From Solea solea (Eukaryota > Chordata > Actinopteri > Pleuronectiformes > Soleidae): a DNA stretch of 64,000 bases. Below are positions 24,301-43,830 of this stretch, in pieces. Under the pieces are notes generated by a model. The model did not search any database. It was not told the origin of the DNA and saw only the letters and a program-made list of their open reading frames with translations. The stretch spans positions 20,789,452 to 20,853,451 of the forward strand of contig NC_081151.1 in NCBI RefSeq assembly GCF_958295425.1, written 5' to 3'. The number at the start of each line of letters is the position of its first letter. The first letter of the stretch is position 1. A program made the position numbers and the translations under genes.

Positions 24301-26672
24301 TCAAACACTTAACCAAAATGCACGACTTCACTCACGAAATGATCGAGGAATTGAAAAGGACACCGTGCAAACTGTCGCCGTACCCTTGTCAGGTGTGTCC
24401 CAAAACATTCACCAGAACCACAGGGTTGAAAATTCACTATGAAAAAGTCCATCGTCTGTCAAAGGCGGAAATCCAGAAGCTAAAGATCAGCGCTCGCAAC
24501 AGGCGTGCGTTTAAACTTAATAAAGATGATGCATTTAACGGCCCGACGCCCACCGATGCCAATACCAGCCGCACATCGCAGCCTGTACCTATAATGCTTG
24601 CTATAAAACAAGAACCACTTGACATTGCAATTGCACCTCAGACAGAAAACAGAAACAATCCAGAAGTTCATCAAATCACCACGCCGGGAGATGCAGTAAA
24701 AGAGGGCTTCACACCTGAGTCATCAACAGTTACGAGACTGCCTTCACCGCAACACTATTTCAACGATGGGTCGTTTGGTGAGGCCACACCTGTCCCTGAA
24801 GGCACCCCAGAGCAGCCTAGAGTGGCTGTTGTAAACAGGAGTCCAGATGTGAGGCATAAATCTAATTTAAAAGAGAAACTCAGTCCAATTGGCAAAGCCA
24901 AGGAGCAGCGAGGAAAATCGGACGCAGCATCGAGCAATTCCTCTGCATCCGCTTCGTCCTCCCCGGAGAAACCAGGCAGCTCCAAAAACACACCGACAAA
25001 GGATGAATCACAAAGGAAGGAGAAGTTCCAGAGAAGGCTGAGCCTCAAAATGTGTGATACAGACAATGCGTTCAGTCCGTACCGACCGTACCGCTGTGTT
25101 CATGAAGGATGCACCGCTGCATTCACCATTCAGCAAAATTTGATTCTCCACTACAGGGCCATGCACCAGGCGGCGCTGTCGGCCACTAAAGCCGAGGCTG
25201 AGGCCGACGACGACGATGACGACGATGCCGAAAGGATGAGTGTGAACAACGATCAGGAGAACATAGTGAATGATAACGAGGTCAGGTGTCAGGTGAAAAA
25301 CTGTTCAAGGGTGTTCATGGGAGTCACAAAGTTAGTGCAGCATTACCTTTTACTCCACAAGTTCACTCGGGACAAGGCGACCACCATGATGGCCAGCATG
25401 AACTTAGGGACTTTTAACTGTGACAGGTCCGAGTGCTCCCTCCCCTTCACCTGTGTTGAGAAGTACATTGAGCACATTAAAAATTACCACAAGGAAATCG
25501 CCATCTCCGAGAGCGGCTCGGTCGACCCGACGTACAAGTGTGAATATGGCGACTGTGAGCGCATTTATACCACAAAGTCAAACCTCCTCCGCCACCTTTT
25601 AAAAAAGCACGATTATGTCTACGATCCCAGAGCGAGTGACGGACGGAGGACTAAAACGGCGGGGCTTTTCCAAGGGGTTAACGGGAAAGAAAATGTAGAG
25701 AACAAATTAAAACTGAAAAAGAAAAACTCTAAAAAGAAAGAAGCAAAGTCCATCGAGCATTGGACTAGTTTTGGTAAACCGACACTAAAAACTCACGAGG
25801 AGGCATCGGCGATGTGCACCAAGAAGTCCGCTCTGCAGTACCCGTGCATGATCATAGGCTGCGATGCAGTCGAGCGCGCTGAAAGACACATATTTAAGCA
25901 CTACGTCACTCACGGCCTCACAGAGCGATACATTGAAGACCAGAGGAGTCAGTTCATCTTCTGCAAAAAGTACTCGCGCTCCAGGTTCAAAGAGTCAAAC
26001 AAATCGGAGGGCGCGTCGAGTTCCTCCGAGGAGACGGACCCGGAGGACGCGGAAATGGCCGGTGACCAGAAAACGGATGAACTCGATAGGATGAGCCAAG
26101 AAGACAGCAAGCTGTCCAACGACGATAGTGCAGAATCTCAAGCTTCCACGGGGACTGAAGGGGCCACGAAAAGAGGCCGACCCAGAAAACCTGCGCATCC
26201 TACACCAGCTTGTCCGGAGAGAATGCAGACGCTTAGGAACCGTTTGACTGGTAACAGTTCAAGAGAGAACTCAAATCCTGGTACCCCCGCAGCCCAAGAA
26301 CAACACGACGATGTGATTATGTCAGGGTCTTTCAAGCCTTTAGGACTGGAGGACTCCTTTCTAAAGTTCTTGGAAACCTCAGAGACCCAATCTTCCAAAC
26401 GTAAATTAAATGACAAATCTAGTTCCGAACTGCCGTCGAAAAGACATCAAACTGTAAAGCAGAGGTCCGCGACGAGAAGTAGAACGGCCGATGAATTTAG
26501 AGGCTGTGGGAATCTTGTAGACTTTAGAAATCCCCTAAATCTCAAGTCAGTGAGTAACGTTAAGATTGTCATGGATAAAACATTTTCAGACGGTGCTGAA
26601 CTTTTACTAAAGCAGCTACAAGACATGAAGCCCATTGTCAAAATAAAAAAGTGGCTTTACAGCGGATCATAG
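15329..26672 (+). CDS. znf292: Zinc finger protein 292, 8 exons
   Basis: Very large C2H2 zinc-finger nuclear protein, probably a transcription factor. Exons 15329-15478, 18154-18308, 18953-19031, 19234-19369, 19471-19673, 19792-19928, 20299-20440 and 20547-26672 sum to 7128 bp, 2375 aa plus stop, with every phase closing. The N-terminal third (about 1-450) is helical and finger-free, with family phrases WKTDEDPLPLLEVYTVAI, CKDALEMICNLESEGDEK and TQWPFDPEFWDWKTLKR. These identify ZNF292, not its relative RLF. Sixteen fingers follow: seven at about 535-806, then about 1006, 1389 (CCHC type, with GGHLSKRSQC), 1569, 1615, 1851, 1916, 1959, 2000 and 2101. AT-hook-like GRP motifs lie near 1056 and 2211, and an aspartate run near 1888. 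It is shorter than the human protein (about 2.7 kb of codons). Teleosts may have a and b copies; which one this is cannot be told here. Confidence 0.96.
16855..16990. mobile_element. Fish interspersed repeat 'GAATCCTGGTCCTGGGGACC' type (znf292 intron 1)
   Basis: Contains gaatcctggtcctggggacc, actgccctgcatgttttaga and cattaccaggctttttgc, phrases of a common teleost repeat. It has no coding capacity. Confidence 0.55.
17290..17450. mobile_element. hAT-like repeat end (znf292 intron 1)
   Basis: Ends with gagccacaggttgcagaccc and ctggttta, which resembles the terminus of hAT-type elements ('gagccgcgggttgccgacc'). Only a terminal fragment is seen. The name is inferred. Confidence 0.35.
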
Positions 26673-27082
26673 CCCGATATATATTGTTTTGAACTCATTG
26701 TCACTCAGGATTTGAGAAGTTATGCTGCAGAATGGTTTGTTTTTAACGCGTCAGAGTTCCAACTGTTAACAATATTGGTCACACAGTTAACCAGGAATTG
26801 GCCTATTTTATACTCAATGAAAAAATGTCTCGGATGATTTTAAGTATGTATGTTAGTTATAATAACCAGGTAATCTTTAGGGCATAGATTTTAGAAACTT
26901 GTTTGTATTTATGCTTAGTACTGAAGATGTTTTTTTTTTCTTTTGCTAAATGGAGACTTTTAAAGAAAAACTATGTTTTTATATATCCCTATGGGATTTC
27001 AAGTTCTGTTTGTATTTATTTCATCCTTTTTCAACACTAGTAGACCTATCTGTAATATTTACATGTCTTCCACAAAGTGTTC

Positions 27083-27088
27083 AATAAA
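27083..27088 (+). terminator. znf292: znf292 polyadenylation signal
   Basis: AATAAA about 411 nt after the stop codon, followed by T-rich sequence. Confidence 0.7.
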
Positions 27089-27720
27089 ATGTTACTTTTT
27101 AAAACGCTATTGTTTCTTAATGTAAAATATTGTTATGGTTGTGATTGGTTTTGTGTGTGTGTGTGTGTTTCAGTGATACATATATTTATGCACTGTTCTG
27201 CAGATGCAAAAAGAAAGAGAAGAGATTAAATGATAAATAATTACAGAACATGTAAAGATGATTGTTTCTTCAAAAGGAAAGCATATCTGGCTAAATACGT
27301 TTACAATAAATGCACAGCAAAGAATCCAAACTACTAAGTAAATAAAAATGTACACTTAATATTAAACGGCTGAAATAAAAGGCCTGTAGGGTGAAGTATA
27401 CATTATATTTATACATACAAGTACATTATTGAATGGTGAAGCTGAATATGCAACATTACAATAAATACACGAAAGCGTGACACTATTTTAACAATTTTAT
27501 AACTGTTTGTTGTCCTGTTTATTAACGGAGTGAGTTGTGTTCAAGAACAGCAATTCTAAAAAAAAAAATGAAATTAAAATATTCTACTGCGGTGATAACA
27601 ACAGTGATTCGACGTAGGAAATAAATTAACGGTTCCAACGTGTTGTTTTTTTTATTCAACATTTCAATTTAGGTCTTTGACACGCAGTGTATAGTTTTGT
27701 TATCACGTTCAACAGAAATA
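27089..27720. other. znf292-orc3 spacer
   Basis: AT-rich spacer with a (GT)n run at about 27151-27168. No gene seen. Confidence 0.6.
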
Positions 27721-27731
27721 ATGTGAACACA

Positions 27732-27791
27732 CCGGAAATGACCAGTTGCAGCTGAACACCACCTCTTCCGGGCACGTCACATTGGCGGGAA
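27732..27791 (+). promoter_or_regulatory. orc3: orc3 core promoter with ETS and E2F motifs
   Basis: No TATA box. CCGGAA (27732-27737) and CTTCCGG (27765-27771) are ETS-type sites. CACGTCAC (27773-27780) is CRE/E-box-like. TTGGCGGGAA (27782-27791) is a full E2F consensus. The cluster lies 104-163 bp before the ATG, as expected for a G1/S-induced licensing gene. Confidence 0.65.
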
Positions 27792-27894
27792 GTGGCTGCG
27801 TCGCTGTCTTTCATATTATTAAATAGAATTTATTAAAATTTAAAGTTTTCAGTGCAAAAATACAAACCTAAAGCTGACGTGACTGTTTCATGAG

Positions 27895-35421
<7,527 letters not shown>

Positions 35422-35472
35422 CAGGTGCGCTCAGAGACGTGAAGAAGTGGCACTTTGGATCTTTAATCTTCT

Positions 35473-35478
35473 AATAAA
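35473..35478 (+). terminator. orc3: orc3 polyadenylation signal
   Basis: AATAAA 52 nt after the stop codon, giving a very short 3' untranslated region. Confidence 0.7.
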
Positions 35479-35894
35479 ATATTTGACAGTATGCGACACG
35501 CATTTCTATTTTAGCAATATGTGGGGTTTTTTCTTCTAAAAAAGAAGGGTGAAAATGTTGCATCTTGCAAACATGAAGAGGGACTTAGCAATATAGTTGG
35601 TTTACTGAAAACAAAACTACATTTTTTAAATTTATTTTACCTCAGGCAAGAGTCAGCACAACAAGCGGGCACGTGAACAGCCCAAAAACAACAAAAACGC
35701 TGCATAACAGTCGCATGTTGAATAAAAATGGTTAAAGCAGGTGTAACATTCACAAACTGTTGCCCTCACTACATTTTTAAAAGAACAAAGTGGAACGAAC
35801 AAACTGATTTTTAGCGTCTGTTGCCGATGATTCATGAGTCATATGCAGCAGAAAACTGACATGTGAAGATAAGATTGAGTTTTACCAATTTAAG

Positions 35895-36170
35895 TTTTAT
35901 AAATTAACAGAAACCAATGTGTTTGTCGGCGAGAATGAAGAGAGGGCGCCAGGTGACCCGGGAATATAATCTGCAGTGGTGACTGTTAAAGGGAATCCCA
36001 GAAACAAAGTGATTGGTGGCATGGTAAGTGATATCCAGTTTATAGAGGATTTAGGAGCAGATCTGTAAATTACATCACCATAATCTATGATTGGAAGGAC
36101 CGTCATTTTAATCAGAAAGCTCGGGAGCCACCCCCACTTTAGAGAAACCAAAATATGGCTTCACTCAAGC
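35895..36170 (-). mobile_element. LINE reverse-transcriptase C-terminal fragment
   Basis: The minus strand reads VLPIIDYGDVIYRSAPKSS and, in a shifted frame, HFVSGIPFNSHHCRLYSRV. Both are typical of fish non-LTR reverse-transcriptase thumb regions. It is frameshifted and truncated, and lies between the convergent orc3 and akirin2 ends. Confidence 0.7.
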
Positions 36171-36225
36171 ACAGACGACCCCAAATAACCATCATGCACC
36201 AAAGCAATTGTGAACTCTTTAAAGA

Positions 36226-36231
36226 TTTATT
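36226..36231 (-). terminator. akirin2: akirin2 polyadenylation signal
   Basis: AATAAA on the minus strand, 610 nt after the stop codon. It defines a 3' untranslated region of about 0.6 kb that contains A-runs. Confidence 0.6.
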
Positions 36232-36840
36232 GTTTTTCCAATAAGTACATTGGTTTCAAAAATGATACCAGCAAAACAAAAAAAGTCTAAATAAATAAAA
36301 CACTGGTAGGGAGAAAGAAGGGAAAACAATCAGCCCACGTTATGCTCAATTTAAAAAAAAAAAAAAGAATAAAAAAAAAGCAACAGAGGACAAACTGCAA
36401 ACACTCTCTGTTTCAACTGTTCCGTCCACCTCCTTTCAGATTGACCAGCAAACCCTGTTTGAAAACTCTACGCTGTGTAAATGTATTTACAAGTAACAAA
36501 GAGAAACGAGTGACAAAAGCCTGGAATGCTGGGAATCATTACAAAAGTGAGATAACTGTAGATGTGTACAGCAGGAGGAACATAGGCCACTGGTAGTGAT
36601 CGGGTCCGTTACTTTACATTGGGACCGAGTTGCGTACGGCAGAGTGGTAGCAACTGACAACAGCTTCATATAAACCTTTGCCCAAAGACAGAAATATGGC
36701 ACAGTAAGAAAAGTTTCATTTAAACTAGCTAAACTGAATCTTTTACGATGACGAGAGCTTTGTGTCCTTTCTCCGAAATATCACATGATCGCTTGCAGCA
36801 AGAGAAAGGCTGTCTTGCAGAGGTGTCCCGTGTGTCGCAC

Positions 36841-39026
36841 TCAGGAAACGTCTGCGGCAGAGAGAAGAAGCAGAAACACACGACTTTGTTACTTCAAATT
36901 TTAAAAAAAAGAAGGAGAAAAAGGGCAGCGTTCAAACACTAACGGCACAAAGAATTAAAAGGAACTCACAGCTGGCAGGCTGCTCCCCAAATCGTCGCAT
37001 TAACTGATCGTGTGTGAACTTCACAAAGGTGTCATATTGTTCTGAAACGTAAAAGGAAATCACAGTTACTATTACGTCAAAACACAATGATCTTTCCTCT
37101 TAAAAACACCCCTGGAAATAACTAAATACCGATATGAACTAAATTACAACAGGCAATTTCTCTTTTAAGCATATAGAAATGATTGAGTTGCTATCAAATA
37201 AGACCACTGCATATCAGAGCTGATAATCCTTTGTGTAATCAAATTTTCAAAGATATTTAATACTTTTATGAAGAAAATAAGTCAGTTTGGTTTACCTACA
37301 TTTGTGATTTGATCATAAATTATCTTTGTGTGGAAGTCAAGACGACAATTTCCTATTATTATTATTATTATTTGTCAACACCGTAGAAGTTAAACTGTGT
37401 GTTCGCTGTGTTTCTTTGTATCTTTGCAAACAAATATACAAACCTGCCAGTTTCGAGGTCATCGTCTCCTCGTACTCCTCCCGCACCTTCTCTTCCCTTT
37501 CTTTCAGCAGGCGTTCACAGATCATGCCGACTTGTCTGAGGGTGAACAGCGGCTGTTCTTTTCTAGTCGGAGAAACGCCCCCAGAAGACGTTCCTATTGA
37601 GATAGAAACGACATTAGACCCACCGCGGATGTAGAAATTATGATCATGTCACAGTATTTCCCTAATGAACTCTTCTGTAGACTGGGTTTATGTTCTCTGC
37701 TGACCTGGCATGCTGGAAACATTCATAGTAGATGACTGGGATGGGGATTCTGGAGAATAGCAGCATTCTGACTGTTGGTAGCCTCCGTCTAGATGCTTCC
37801 GCTTTTGAATGCGTTTGTACTCCTGCTTGATGCTGTTGAGGATTTGTTCTGGAGGGACAAAAGCACACACACACACACGCACAGAAAAAAAAACAAAAAA
37901 CAGAAATAAGTCATCTGGTCAAGACAAAAAAGCGGGGTCTAGTTTCCCTGTAAAAGAATACTTGTTTCCTGGTTTGTATTTGTGTTGCTCTAAGTTAAAC
38001 TTAATTGTCCATGATTAGGAAAGAGATCTTTGTTTAGACATAAAAACTAAGACAAATTACAACAACAAACAAAGACCGGAAGCTGGAGCTTGGAGTTCAA
38101 TATGAGGCAGTTAAATGTACTTTTACACTTTAAATATCTAACAATTAAAATGCACTTTACACCATAGACCTCGCAGTATACATGTCCCTAAGTTTCCGAG
38201 GCTTCCCATTGATTTTGCTCAACATTTTAAACCAGGACAATTTTGCATTACACTTAACTACGGCCACAACTAACAACCACTTCCATAATTAATCGAGTTA
38301 GTGCTCTGTCCATAAAATGTCAGAAAAGTGTTGATCAAGATTTTTTAAACCTAGAAATGATGATGTTCTCAAATGTCTTTGTTTTGTCCACAAACCAAAA
38401 TGTCTCAGTTTTAATGATTTCTTTGTTATACAGAGCAAAGAAACCAGAAAACGTGTTTCAATCATTTAAAAAACACTATACTTTATCCCATCACCAAATA
38501 TTTACATATTTACAATTATTTTATACGATGTTCTTAATCGTCATCCTTATATTTATTTAAAGCCCTACACTTGACAGTTAAGTGTCCAAACCATCACGTT
38601 TTCTACCTGATTATTAAAAACAACCAGGAAGGACGAGTTACACAGGAACATCATATTTCCTTGTAAATGATTATTTTCCAGTTGTGAAAACTGCCTAGCT
38701 TACATAGCAAATGCCCCCGAGACCTTGCAGTTGTTATTCCTTAATTGTGGCCCCATAATTAAGGGCTTTCTGTGCGACACTGACCTCTCAACATGTTGCT
38801 AATGCCTCGGCACTGAGTAGCAGAGCAACATGCAGGAAAAAAAACCCTCTGTACCTGCGCTCAGCCTGGACGAGGACTCCCCAAATGGCGAGGGTTCCAT
38901 GCGGAGATATTTCCTAGGGGATGAGGCGGATGTGGACACGGGGACGCATCTTCGTCTTTTCGGTGAAGTGGGACTCATCAGCGGATCAAAATCCATGGTC
39001 CTCTTCAGGGTGGCTCCGCACGCCAT
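36841..39026 (-). CDS. akirin2: Akirin-2, 5 exons
   Basis: Small nuclear protein that bridges transcription factors to chromatin remodelling in NF-kB-type responses and helps nuclear import of proteasomes. Exons in mRNA order: 39026-38855, 37848-37705, 37593-37444, 37041-36970 and 36851-36841. They sum to 549 bp, 182 aa plus stop. It starts [19 protein letters not shown] and has the nuclear signal SPKRRRC near residue 22. [37 protein letters not shown] and [20 protein letters not shown] follow, then a final helix ending [13 protein letters not shown]. The YVS tail, which in human akirin-2 docks on the proteasome, is encoded by an 11-nt coding part of the last exon. It is shorter than human (203 aa) because the Ala/Ser-rich segment after the nuclear signal is reduced. 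akirin1 is ruled out by overall similarity only. Confidence 0.95.
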
Positions 39027-39560
39027 GACTTTATTTTGTTAAAGGGAGAAGGAAGGGACGGTGCAAGATGCTGGAACAAAACAGGAACGACACGACGGCG
39101 TTTGTAAGTCCTTATCCCCGTTAGTCAAGTGTATTCACTGTCATTAGTTAAGAGTTAAGAGTAGGGCATGACAAGAATGCTGCGCAGCTGGGCTTTTACA
39201 ATATTCGCTAGCAAGCTAACGTTAGCTGTGCTCGCTAGCCAACAATCAAAAAAGAAAACAAAGCTAACGTTAGCTGTGGGGCTACTGCCGGTCGGAGAAG
39301 TACGTATGTGAATAAAGCTCCTTCTTACCCGTTGTGGTGGGGAAAGTCGGGGCCGTGGCTACTGCGCTCAACAACGTTGTTCTTCCTTTCTTTTCAAAGT
39401 TGCTTCGCAAAAGTTGCGGCGACGATCGGCCAACTGTCTGCCGTGAGGTAGCGACGCTAGCCGAGCACAACTTCGCTGCTTGTTTTTTGACACAGAGCTG
39501 TCGGCTTCTACGGTTAGTGACGTCACGTGTGAAACGCACCGCGGTGCATTGTGGGGCTCA
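39027..39560 (-). promoter_or_regulatory. akirin2: akirin2 promoter with duplicated GCTAACGTTAGC palindrome
   Basis: CpG-bearing upstream region without a TATA box. The 16-mer GCTAACGTTAGCTGTG occurs twice (39215-39230 and 39263-39278), next to GCTAGC hexamers. A CRE-like TGACGTCACG lies near 39519-39528. Confidence 0.5.
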
Positions 39561-39843
39561 TACCTATACTTTAATATAGTTCATATAATTTAAAGTTTGG
39601 ACTTCGGCGTAGAAAATACTGACATTACTGAAAAGTTCGCATTTTTTTTTTTAAATTTAATGTGATTGAATTAATAAAAGTAGTGTCGAGTTAATCCTAT
39701 CCTAAACCTATGGCTCTGCAATAACGGAGAGAAAACGTTGACGCGCCACCTCCACAGGAGGGCAGTGTTACACATGAAATATTACTTCAGTGTTCACAAC
39801 TCAAAAAAAAAAACAAGGAATTAATGCTAAATTGTCCATTCAT

Positions 39844-39849
39844 TTTATT
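39844..39849 (-). terminator. cnr1: cnr1 distal polyadenylation signal (candidate)
   Basis: AATAAA on the minus strand, 989 nt after the cnr1 stop. A nearer candidate is at 40086-40091. The 3' untranslated region holds AU-rich sequence (about 40355-40390) and a CA/TG repeat (40219-40238). Confidence 0.5.
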
Positions 39850-40837
39850 CCAGTTATTGTCACAAAGGAACAATAGGGTGCACAGATATGGATGAGAATC
39901 ACTGCAAATACAACATTACAGAAGAAGAAGGAGGCCTTAAAGCACAAACAAAGTTTAAACTGCATATCACTTGTGGCGTCTCCCTGCTCTTACAGAAGTA
40001 TACTTTTGCCTCAAATAATATCCATTTTCCATATAGTAAATACTTGTAAATAAGCTGCAGATTCTAAAAGGAGTGGTTTCATGTTTTTATTCGAAAAACA
40101 AGTATGCTTACAATTATAAAAAACAACAACAACAAAACAATACAACCTCGGTTGTACACACTTTTATGGGTCACAATGGCACAAGAGATGCCGTACAAAA
40201 ACATGGCAGTGTCAATTCACACACACACACACACACAGAAAGCTTTGTAAGCACATGTCATAAGCAGCTTTGTTACAGTCAAAATATGCCGGCTGGCTGA
40301 AGTTCCGAAAAAGCTATTTATATGTCAGCGTTTTTGTACAGAAAAAGTAGTCAATAATGAAATAAATAAATAATTAAATAAATAACACTGAAGAACTATC
40401 AAACTTCACAATATCATGGTCTTACAAAACCACCAGTAGCAGATTTCATATCACTAATTAAATGTTTACTTACGTAACGCATGAATACAGACAGCTACCT
40501 CACCTTACTGCCACAATAAAAACAAAAGTACTGTTCAAAAGTACAGCACATCTGTTTTCAGTGGTTGAAAAGAATGGGAGCAAATTAAACTGTTATTTCC
40601 TGAACGAAATGCTATCAAATCCACCTAAAACTGTTTTGTTTTTTTTACAACAGCAATAGCACAACGTGACATTAATAACACAGATTTAAGATTTAAAGCA
40701 GTAAAAACCTTGCCATTAGGATTAGTTTCTCATGTTTTTGGCACGTTTCACAGTCACAGAACAATGCACTTGGAGTTGGGGCTTTTTCTACACTACGTTT
40801 ACTTCACAGTTAACCAGAGCAGAGCAGCTGCATCTCT

Positions 40838-42268
40838 TCAAACTGCCTCTGCGTTATTAGTCACGGTTACTCCAGAGACAGTAACCTGGGCTACTTTGAC
40901 TTGGGTGTTAACGCAGCCGGCTCCGTCTTTCCCCGCCCCGCCCACCGTGCCTCTGGCACTCCTGCTGTTCCAGTCGCTCTCGGCGCTGTTGTCCAGAGGC
41001 TGCGTCACTCCCCGGCACACGTGGCAGATGTTGAGGAAGGCCCTGCGCAGGTCCTTGCTCCTCATGGCGTAGATCACGGGGTTCACAGTGGAGTTGAGCA
41101 GACACAGCATGCTGCAGAAGGCAAACACGGTCTTGATGATGTTGTTCACCTTCCCGAAAAGGTCGTAGACCATGATGGCCAAGAGTGGGCCCCAGCAGAT
41201 GATGAGGGCCACCAGGATCAGAACTAGGGTTTTGGCCAGGCGGAGGTCCATCCGCGCCTGCTCGCCCCTTATCGTCTGAACCCTGGTCCCCTCTGCGGTG
41301 TAGACAATCACGCTTCTCTGGGAGCTGCGGCTCATCATGCGGACAGCGTGGTGGTGGGACTTCCAGAGGATGAACATGTACGCGTAGATGATGAACAGGA
41401 CCAAGATGGTCGTCATTCCAATCCAGAACATCAGATAATTCTCGTCAATCAGGGGGAAGATGTCTGAGCAGATGGAGTTGAGGCGCTTGCAGTTCCAGCC
41501 GAGCAGCGGCAGCAGGGAAATCACGATGGAGATCGTCCACATCACGGTGAAGGCTATGATGGCCTTAGTCTTCGTCACGATGCGCTTGTACGCCATGGGC
41601 CTGTGGATGGAGATGTACCGGTCGATCGCCGTGAGGAACAGACTCCCCACGGACGCGGTGAAGGAGGCGATGACGCCGGCCAACTTGAAGAGGAAAACAT
41701 TTTGACTGTCCTTCCGGTGGAGGACGTGGAAGTCCAGGAAGCTGTAGACAAAAATGATGCTCCCTATGAGATCGGCGACAGCCAGGCTGGCTATGAAGTG
41801 GTAGGAGGGCCGGGACCGAAGCGTATGAGAGTGCAGGATCACGCACAGCACCATGAGGTTCTCCAGCACTGTAAACGTGCCCAGGGTGAGGGCTAAGATG
41901 GCCACCGCGAGCTGCTGACCAGGAGTCAGAATCATAAAGCACTCCATGTTATCTCCAAGGTTCTCCCCGCACTGTGCCGCTCCTCCTCCGCTCTCCACAG
42001 ACGTGCCATTACCCAGCAGAACGTCTGATATGTTGGTGGGGAAGATAGAGAGGCCCCGGTAAATGACCTCCTTATTTCCAGGGACAAGTGCCGGGAGGGG
42101 GTAACCGACCGAGGACAGGCGAGGTTTCTCAAACTGGAGTTTGCCCTTGATCAGGCTGGAGTCCACGGAGGCGTCGTCGTAGCCGGCGTCGTTGGAGCCG
42201 AGATACTGGACACCTGTTGTCAGCGTGCTCATGGTGGTGCCGGCTATCCTGCGCAGCGCCAACTTCAT
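40838..42268 (-). CDS. cnr1: Cannabinoid receptor 1, single coding exon
   Basis: Class A G-protein-coupled receptor for anandamide and 2-arachidonoylglycerol. It couples mainly to Gi/o and sits on presynaptic membranes. The 476-aa frame is uninterrupted, as in other vertebrates. The long extracellular N-terminus (about 1-115) has N-glycosylation candidates at N79 and N87 and the family phrase [11 protein letters not shown]. Seven membrane segments follow from about 118 ([17 protein letters not shown]) to 403. Motifs seen: SLAVADL in TM2, K195 (family ligand-pocket lysine, VFLFKLAG), DRY at 216-218, loop-2 cysteines C260 and C267, CWGP at 358-361 and NPVIY at 396-400. The C-terminus keeps [12 protein letters not shown] and ends NNAEAV. 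Some fish have two CB1 copies; which one this is cannot be settled here. Start chosen as the only upstream in-frame Met, matching the family MK start. Confidence 0.97.
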   Translation of the reverse strand: MKLALRRIAGTTMSTLTTGVQYLGSNDAGYDDASVDSSLIKGKLQFEKPRLSSVGYPLPALVPGNKEVIYRGLSIFPTNISDVLLGNGTSVESGGGAAQCGENLGDNMECFMILTPGQQLAVAILALTLGTFTVLENLMVLCVILHSHTLRSRPSYHFIASLAVADLIGSIIFVYSFLDFHVLHRKDSQNVFLFKLAGVIASFTASVGSLFLTAIDRYISIHRPMAYKRIVTKTKAIIAFTVMWTISIVISLLPLLGWNCKRLNSICSDIFPLIDENYLMFWIGMTTILVLFIIYAYMFILWKSHHHAVRMMSRSSQRSVIVYTAEGTRVQTIRGEQARMDLRLAKTLVLILVALIICWGPLLAIMVYDLFGKVNNIIKTVFAFCSMLCLLNSTVNPVIYAMRSKDLRRAFLNICHVCRGVTQPLDNSAESDWNSRSARGTVGGAGKDGAGCVNTQVKVAQVTVSGVTVTNNAEAV

Positions 42269-42982
42269 AGCTGGTGTTGATGAGGAGATGAGGAGACGCT
42301 CGGCTCAGAGGAGGAGAGGTGTGTGGGCCACGAAGAAGGACATCTATAAAGAAAGAAGAGAGGGGGAAAAAAAGAGACATCCTCTCCTTAAAGACTTGAA
42401 TAAATGCTCTTCAATGTGGGAAAAATGGAAAAATATCCCAGTGCACTTTGTGTTGTTGATGTGTATTCATGTGTGCACTGAGCCAGCTGACTCCACAACA
42501 GATGCATCGCAGACAATAGTGGGAAAGTGAACAGTTGATGACAAACCTGTGCAGCCTCGGGGGAAATCACTGCATTAAGTATGTAGGACAACCAGGGGCT
42601 TCCTTATTAATTAAAGTAGGTCATTAAGCTTTTAAATCAGGGATTAATTACACATCAGAAAAGCAGAGTCAAGACAAATAAATCTGTCCAATGAGCCATT
42701 TAAATCTTCTTCATCCCAGCAATGATGAATTATTATTAATAATTCCTGTTGTGTTGTGAGTTTTTGGAACACGATGTTTTATGTCGGATCATTTAAACAT
42801 GACACGAGATATACATGTCAATAATTCAATATAGATATAATAATTATTGTTTTTTTTAATTTCCAAATGCTTGTGTCTGGATAATCTTCACGCACCACCA
42901 TGAATAACATTATTAAACGAGTAAAGACTAGTGAAAAACAGGAGGAGATTAAAAGTAATAAGGATTTTTTTTTTAAACCTAC

Positions 42983-43060
42983 CTTGAATTTCTCGCCACC
43001 GACACTGATCCACGAGGCAAAAACACGCACTTTCACGTGAACTGGACGGGAAAAAAAACC
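42983..43060 (-). other. cnr1: Probable untranslated first exon of cnr1
   Basis: The minus strand has a clean donor (TTCAAG then gtaggt, boundary 42983/42982). An acceptor (tttatag) near 42346, about 80 nt before the ATG, gives an intron of about 640 bp. CNR1 genes elsewhere also have a non-coding first exon. The upstream limit is approximate. Confidence 0.5.
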
Positions 43061-43158
43061 GCTGCGTAAATGTCCTCGGTCTGCGCCGACACACGCACAC
43101 TGTAATAATCACACTTGTTGTTTTTTGTTGTTGTTGTTTTGATGATTTCCGGGTGAAA

Positions 43159-43205
43159 CATCCACACACACACACACACACAGGCGCGCGCACACACACA
43201 CACAC
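43159..43205. repeat. CA/CG alternating repeat at the cnr1 promoter
   Basis: (CA)n, then a short CGCGCG stretch, then (CA)n. It is almost unbroken purine-pyrimidine alternation. Confidence 0.9.
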
Positions 43206-43714
43206 TGTCACTGTGAACTACAGTAAAGAGCCAAGCAGACAGCCGGTGTGTGTGTGAGTGTGTGAGTGTTTTGTGCGCCTCCTGGTCACGTGGTCTGAGG
43301 TGTTAGTGGACCCACACCACGCCCATTATTCACAACATAACAATAGTTTGGATTATTATACACATTATGATATGTATACAATCCATATATATATATCTAT
43401 GTCTATAGAGCTATAGTAGGATATTATTAAAACAATGTTTATGTTTCTATTGAAGCTCTTTGACCGAAATTATGTTTTTAATTCTACAATATAATTATTA
43501 TTGCGATGAACATTATAATTTACAAATTTTCCATAGAAAAACTGAAAAAAAATAGTAAAGCATGTTATTATTACAGATTATAGTGATTTACTTGCATTCC
43601 TTAGGCAATTTCTGACTTATCAGAGAAAAGGTGAATTCAGTTTTTTGCCAAATAAATATAACAATAACATTTTTATGACTCGATTTCAAAAATATATTTT
43701 TGTGGTGGTCCAAA

Positions 43715-43830
43715 CCTAGGATTTCAAACACCAAAGTCATGTGTGGAGGCTGCAGTGGATCAACAACAACTCAATTCCTCTAAGAACGTTGGTGCGGGGG
43801 AGTCTACACAGGTCTATTCTTGTTTGGAGG
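43715..43830. repeat. Fragment of the orc3 intron 3 repeat family
   Basis: Contains ggctgcagtggatcaacaac and ggtgcgggggagt, matching the pattern near 28723-28800. Confidence 0.45.
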
